Shown here piece after piece: positions 5,313 to 8,832 of a DNA stretch of 8,832 nucleotides; within the stretch, counting starts at the first letter, position 1, and every line of letters begins with the position of its first letter. The DNA comes from Actinomycetota bacterium (GTDB lineage Bacteria > Actinomycetota > Humimicrobiia > Humimicrobiales > Humimicrobiaceae): NCBI GenBank assembly GCA_018399435.1, contig JAGYOJ010000051.1:1-8832 (forward strand). Reading direction: 5' to 3'. A program made the position numbers and the translations under genes. The notes below the pieces were generated by a model that worked only from the letters and a program-made list of their open reading frames with translations, did not search any database and was not told where the DNA came from.

Positions 5313-8189
5313 ATGACAAGAAAAAGTGGATGCCTAAAATTTTTTATAATTTTTACTATAGTTGCAATAGCAATTGTAGTTTTTACTGGTGGAATTGCAG
5401 CTATCATATATGCAACTTCATTGCCGGATTTAGAAGATTTAACTCCTTCCCCCATTGCACAAACATCTAAAGTATATTCTATAGATGGAGAGCTTTTAAC
5501 CGAGTTCCATGCTGAAGAAAACAGGGAAATTGTCACATTCAATGATATGTCTGAGCACATTAAAAAAGCAATAGTGGCAGTTGAGGATAAAAGATTCTAT
5601 GATCATGAAGGCGTAGACTATATAAGGATTCTAGGTGCATTAATTGCTGATATAAGGCAGGGAGAGCTTGCTGAAGGCGGAAGCACCATTACCCAACAAT
5701 ATGTAAAGAATATCTATTTCAGCCCTGAAAAGACTTTTTCAAGGAAAATAAAAGAAGCTGCAATAGCCATACAGCTTGAAAGGCATTATACAAAAGATAA
5801 AATACTGGAAATGTATCTAAATACCATTTATTTTGGCTCAGGCACATATGGTATAGAAAAAGCAGCACAAACTTATTTTGGTGTATCTGCTAAAGACCTT
5901 ACCCTATCACAATCCGCTTTGCTTGCAGGCCTGGTAAGGTCTCCAGAGAACTATTCACCTTTTAATAATATGGAAAGCGCTAAAAACAGGAGAGATCTGG
6001 TTTTAAGCTTAATGTATGAACAGGGACTTATTGAAAAAAGGGAGTATCTGGATGCATTAACTAAGCCTATTGAAATTAATACAAGCAAATCCATGGGGGC
6101 TGAGGTTGGTGTAGAAGACAGATTTGCCCCCTATTTTATAGATTACGTTAAAAAGCAGCTTTATGACCAGAAATTTACAGATTATGATGTCTTTAAAGGG
6201 GGTTTAAGAATTTATACAACCCTAGATGTTGACCTTCAGAGAAAAGCGGAAAATGCCATAAAATCAGTATTTCCAGAAGAAATAGGGCCTTCTTATTCCC
6301 TAATAAGCTCTGACCCCAGCAATGGATATATCTATGCTTTAATTGGCGACAAGGATTATGACAACAGTAAATTTAATATTGCAACCCAGGGCAAAAGGCA
6401 GCCTGGTTCAGTTTTTAAAACTCTGGTGCTTGCAGAAGCTTTGCGACAACACATATCCCCCCATAAAGAATATAATCCAAATGGCCCTATAGTTATTGAT
6501 ACCGGAGAAGGCCCTCCATGGAAAGTTGACAATTATGGAAGCCAAAAATTTGAAGGTAACTTGTCAATTATAGAGGGAACCATACACTCAGTTAATGTAG
6601 TTTATGCACAGCTGATGATGGAGATAGGTGCTGAAAATGTTGAAAAATTATGCACTGAAATGGAAATTGAAGATATTGGAAGCAATCCTTCAATTGCACT
6701 AGGGGGATTAGAAATAGGAATTACTCCATTAGATATAAATAAGATTTTTTCTACATTTGCAGCTGGAGGCATCTACCATGAGCCAGTTTCAATTTTAAAG
6801 ATAACTGATGCTAGTGGTAATATTATTTATGAATACCAGGAAGAAAATAATGGGCCCAAGCGTATTATAGAAGAGCCTTATGCATATTACCTTACACAAA
6901 TACTTCAACGCGTTATTTTAGAAGGTACTGGCAGGGGCGCAAATATAGGCAGGCCTGCTGCCGGCAAGACAGGCACTACAAGTGACAATAATGACGCCTG
7001 GTTTGCAGGATATACTCCTGACCTTTCAACAGTAGTATGGATGGGATATACAGAATCAACCAAAAGCATGGAACCTATAAATGGAAGGGTTATTGTAGGC
7101 GGGACTTATCCTGCAGATATATGGCGGGAATACATGGTTAAAGCTTTACAGGATAAGCCTGTATCAGAATTTAGCCCGCCAGATGAAGAAATAATTGATG
7201 TCCAAATCTGTAAAGATTCAGGCCTTATGCCAACCCACTGGTGCCCTGAAGAATCCCTGGAATACAGGATCTATATTAAGGGAGAAGAGCCTGAAGAAAC
7301 CTGTGATGTGCACAATAAGGTTGAAGTTCCAAACCTTATAGGCAAAAATATTGAGGAAGCTAGAGAAATTTTAGAAAACCTTTATTTTAATATAGAAGAA
7401 ATAGCTGATTTTAATGAAACATATAATGAAAATATTGTATTTGCCCAAGATCCTGAGCCTGGAACTGTGGTTAAATCTGAAGATGGAGAGAAGCTAAATA
7501 TCACTATTTCAGTAAGCAAAGGTAAAGAAAGCTTTGAAATGCCAAATCTTGCTGGCATGACCAGAGAAGTTGCAGAAGAAATCCTTAAAGCTTACGGTAT
7601 AGAGATTGGCAATGTAACTTTTGAATTTAATAATGAATTTGAAAAGGATAAAATATTCGAGCAAAAGCCAGTAGCTAATTCCGAAGTTACAAAAGATACA
7701 ACTGTAGAATTAGTTATAAGCAAGGGAGAAAACCCGGAAAATATAGTTCCTAATGTTATTGAACTTACCCAAGAAGAGGCAATTACAAAATTAGGAAATG
7801 CAGGATTTAATAATATAGACATAATAGAAGAAGAAAATTCAGCAGCAATTGGCACTGTTTTTAACCAAATACCAGAAAGTGGTACAACATACCAGAAGGC
7901 TAATGAAATAATTATAAAAGTAAGTATAGGAATCCTGGTGCCGGATACCATAGGTCTTGAAAAAAATGAAGCCGTTACTTTGCTTGAAGACCTTGGATTC
8001 ACTGTAGAGATATTGCCTTCTAAGAAAACTATCGGCAAGGTAATAAGCCAGACACCTGAACCTGGCATATATAAAAATTTTGGGACCAAGGTAACCATAG
8101 AAATAGAAGAAGAAATCATAGAGCCGGAAGAGGAAATACCTGAAGAGGAGTCTCAAAATGGAAAGACGGATAGCGAGGAAACTGAATAA
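5313..8189 (+). CDS. Bifunctional class A penicillin-binding protein (PBP1A type) with four PASTA domains
   Basis: Seen: 958 residues. A short cytoplasmic tail is followed by one membrane anchor (about 9-33). The glycosyltransferase family 51 domain carries the EDKRFYDHEG motif with catalytic Glu91, GGSTITQQ (122-129) and the second conserved Glu148 (RKIKE). The transpeptidase domain has SVFK (Ser366 nucleophile, Lys369), SVN (426-428) and KTGT (552-555). A Cys-containing linker (C633, C644, C664) leads to four PASTA repeats and a Glu-rich C-terminus. All catalytic residues are present. AGGG (5303-5306) lies 6 nt before the ATG. Role: polymerises lipid II glycan strands and cross-links stem peptides on the outer face of the membrane; the enzyme is a beta-lactam target. 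It is divergent from tyrS and convergent with the U32 gene. Class and activity are sure; I leave the symbol empty because ponA/pbpA naming varies. Confidence 0.96.
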   Translation: MTRKSGCLKFFIIFTIVAIAIVVFTGGIAAIIYATSLPDLEDLTPSPIAQTSKVYSIDGELLTEFHAEENREIVTFNDMSEHIKKAIVAVEDKRFYDHEGVDYIRILGALIADIRQGELAEGGSTITQQYVKNIYFSPEKTFSRKIKEAAIAIQLERHYTKDKILEMYLNTIYFGSGTYGIEKAAQTYFGVSAKDLTLSQSALLAGLVRSPENYSPFNNMESAKNRRDLVLSLMYEQGLIEKREYLDALTKPIEINTSKSMGAEVGVEDRFAPYFIDYVKKQLYDQKFTDYDVFKGGLRIYTTLDVDLQRKAENAIKSVFPEEIGPSYSLISSDPSNGYIYALIGDKDYDNSKFNIATQGKRQPGSVFKTLVLAEALRQHISPHKEYNPNGPIVIDTGEGPPWKVDNYGSQKFEGNLSIIEGTIHSVNVVYAQLMMEIGAENVEKLCTEMEIEDIGSNPSIALGGLEIGITPLDINKIFSTFAAGGIYHEPVSILKITDASGNIIYEYQEENNGPKRIIEEPYAYYLTQILQRVILEGTGRGANIGRPAAGKTGTTSDNNDAWFAGYTPDLSTVVWMGYTESTKSMEPINGRVIVGGTYPADIWREYMVKALQDKPVSEFSPPDEEIIDVQICKDSGLMPTHWCPEESLEYRIYIKGEEPEETCDVHNKVEVPNLIGKNIEEAREILENLYFNIEEIADFNETYNENIVFAQDPEPGTVVKSEDGEKLNITISVSKGKESFEMPNLAGMTREVAEEILKAYGIEIGNVTFEFNNEFEKDKIFEQKPVANSEVTKDTTVELVISKGENPENIVPNVIELTQEEAITKLGNAGFNNIDIIEEENSAAIGTVFNQIPESGTTYQKANEIIIKVSIGILVPDTIGLEKNEAVTLLEDLGFTVEILPSKKTIGKVISQTPEPGIYKNFGTKVTIEIEEEIIEPEEEIPEEESQNGKTDSEETE
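7320..8105 (+). repeat. Four tandem PASTA domain repeats in the penicillin-binding protein
   Basis: The repeats cover residues of about 670-736, 740-804, 811-873 and 875-931. Each opens with a VPN-like start (EVPNLIG, EMPNLAG, IVPNVIE, LVPDTIG), has a DPEPG/KPVANS/IPESG/TPEPG turn in the middle, and ends with a beta-strand such as ITISVSKG or VELVISKG. They are diverged at sequence level, so these are protein-domain repeats rather than a recent DNA duplication. PASTA domains are known to bind peptidoglycan or beta-lactams in some proteins and to be structural in others. Confidence 0.9.
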
Positions 8190-8202
8190 ATTACAGTTTT
8201 TT
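8176..8202 (+). terminator. Candidate weak terminator overlapping the penicillin-binding protein stop codon
   Basis: AAACTG (8179-8184) pairs with CAGTTT (8194-8199) around a 9-nt loop that contains the TAA stop (8187-8189). The stem can extend outward by two G-U pairs and one A-U pair to 8176/8202, and the 3' arm merges into a run of six T. Intrinsic termination is plausible on the plus strand only. The stem is AT-rich, so efficiency may be low. Confidence 0.4.
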
Positions 8203-8832
8203 ACTTTACTCCCCTTAAAAGATGGCCTCTAGTATAGTCTTTAAAAAGAATATCATCCTTCAGGCAATTAACATATTCCCCGCATTTGTCCTCTCCCCTG
8301 TTTTCTGCAATATTAATAGCTTTTTTAAAGGCTTTAACAACTTTTATAGCTTCTTTTTGTTTAAGGTTCCCTAGATCTAAACGGATATATTCAATTGGTG
8401 ATTTAATAATTTTATAAATATCAAAAATAACACAAGTTTTTTTAGAGTTGTAAACTAAAATATTATCATTTACATCTTTTTCAATTCTGAATTTATATCC
8501 CTTTACATCTTCTAAATAATATTCATTGCCGCTTGATTTATCATTTAGCATCTCAACTTTATATCTCGCATTTATAATAGGAAAATAACCATAGCCAAAA
8601 ATAGAAAAACTAGCGCTTTTTTCAAGGTTGCCATTAATATTTCTAATTAAATCTCGCATTTCTTCTAAGTTTAATTCCGGGGACAATTCAATCTCTGCTA
8701 TGTTTGCATTATCTTTTAATAAATCATGGTAAAACTCAACGCCAAGGCTGTTAAAAGTATTTAAATTATCGCTTATAATCATATCAAGTTCTGGGCTTTT
8801 TTCTTCCAATAAAAAATGAAATGCTCCAATAT
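8201..8832 (-). CDS. Peptidase U32 family protein, C-terminal part (5' end outside window)
   Basis: Seen: the frame is open from the right edge to TAA at 8203-8201, about 210 codons. A TTG at 8809-8807 could be taken as the start, but the frame continues upstream (IGAFHFLLEEKSPEL) with no stop, and the protein begins mid-domain, so the gene runs off the window. U32 features are NLNTFNSLGVEF, then IELSPELNLEEM, a YYLEDVKGYKFRI segment in place of the usual LKDRKG-FPV, EYIRLDL, and the closing YTRGHLLRGVK. Known: U32 proteins were first described as collagenase-like peptidases; several characterised members are now linked to RNA hydroxylation or ubiquinone hydroxylation and bind an iron-sulfur cluster. 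The cysteines usually found after the SPELNLEE block are not seen here. It converges on the penicillin-binding protein gene with an 11-nt gap. Family sure; activity unknown. Confidence 0.85.
   Translation of the reverse strand, partial: IGAFHFLLEEKSPELDMIISDNLNTFNSLGVEFYHDLLKDNANIAEIELSPELNLEEMRDLIRNINGNLEKSASFSIFGYGYFPIINARYKVEMLNDKSSGNEYYLEDVKGYKFRIEKDVNDNILVYNSKKTCVIFDIYKIIKSPIEYIRLDLGNLKQKEAIKVVKAFKKAINIAENRGEDKCGEYVNCLKDDILFKDYTRGHLLRGVK

Noticed and set aside
5294..5560. Minus-strand open frame of 88 codons over the start of the penicillin-binding protein gene.
   Set aside because: Antisense to the membrane anchor and start of the GT51 domain, and it would overlap the promoter region; no supporting signal.
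7592..8119. Long open frame on the minus strand, about 175 codons, inside the penicillin-binding protein gene.
   Set aside because: Wholly antisense to four well-conserved PASTA domains, with a low-complexity Ser/Ile/Val-rich product and no domain resemblance.

Overview
The window is AT-rich DNA with tightly packed genes. It fits a low-GC anaerobic Gram-positive bacterium, probably a clostridium-like member of the Bacillota. The signs are AGA/AGG arginine and ATA isoleucine codons, a bifunctional class A penicillin-binding protein with PASTA repeats, a lipobox lipoprotein, a KMSKS-type tyrosyl-tRNA synthetase, and two families typical of anaerobes and methanogens (DUF134 and DUF2099). I cannot name a genus. 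Base composition and taxonomy were judged by eye, not computed.

Layout. At the left edge, a plus-strand gene encodes an exported TIM-barrel protein of the DUF4015 putative glycoside hydrolase family; its 5' end lies outside the window. It meets head-on a minus-strand cluster running from 5163 down to 1146: tyrS, a DUF134/UPF0251 DNA-binding protein with a zinc ribbon, a DUF2099 protein (methanogenesis marker 8 family), and a TolB-like beta-propeller lipoprotein. Gaps in this cluster are 2 nt, a 7-nt overlap, and 15 nt, so it reads as one operon. A 149-bp divergent spacer (5164-5312) holds candidate promoters for tyrS and for the plus-strand penicillin-binding protein gene (5313-8189). That gene converges on a minus-strand peptidase U32 family gene whose 5' end runs off the right edge.

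How the genes relate. The penicillin-binding protein builds cell wall and TyrRS charges tRNA-Tyr; both are housekeeping. The DUF4015 protein and the lipoprotein are exported, apparently to the cell surface. The least understood part is the DUF134-DUF2099 pair: a predicted regulator translationally overlapped with a protein whose family is best known as a methanogen marker, here in an apparently bacterial operon. It is the best candidate for an undescribed system. Its function cannot be read from this sequence.

No tRNA, rRNA, CRISPR array, insertion sequence or phage gene was seen, and no gene-free stretch exceeds 300 bases.
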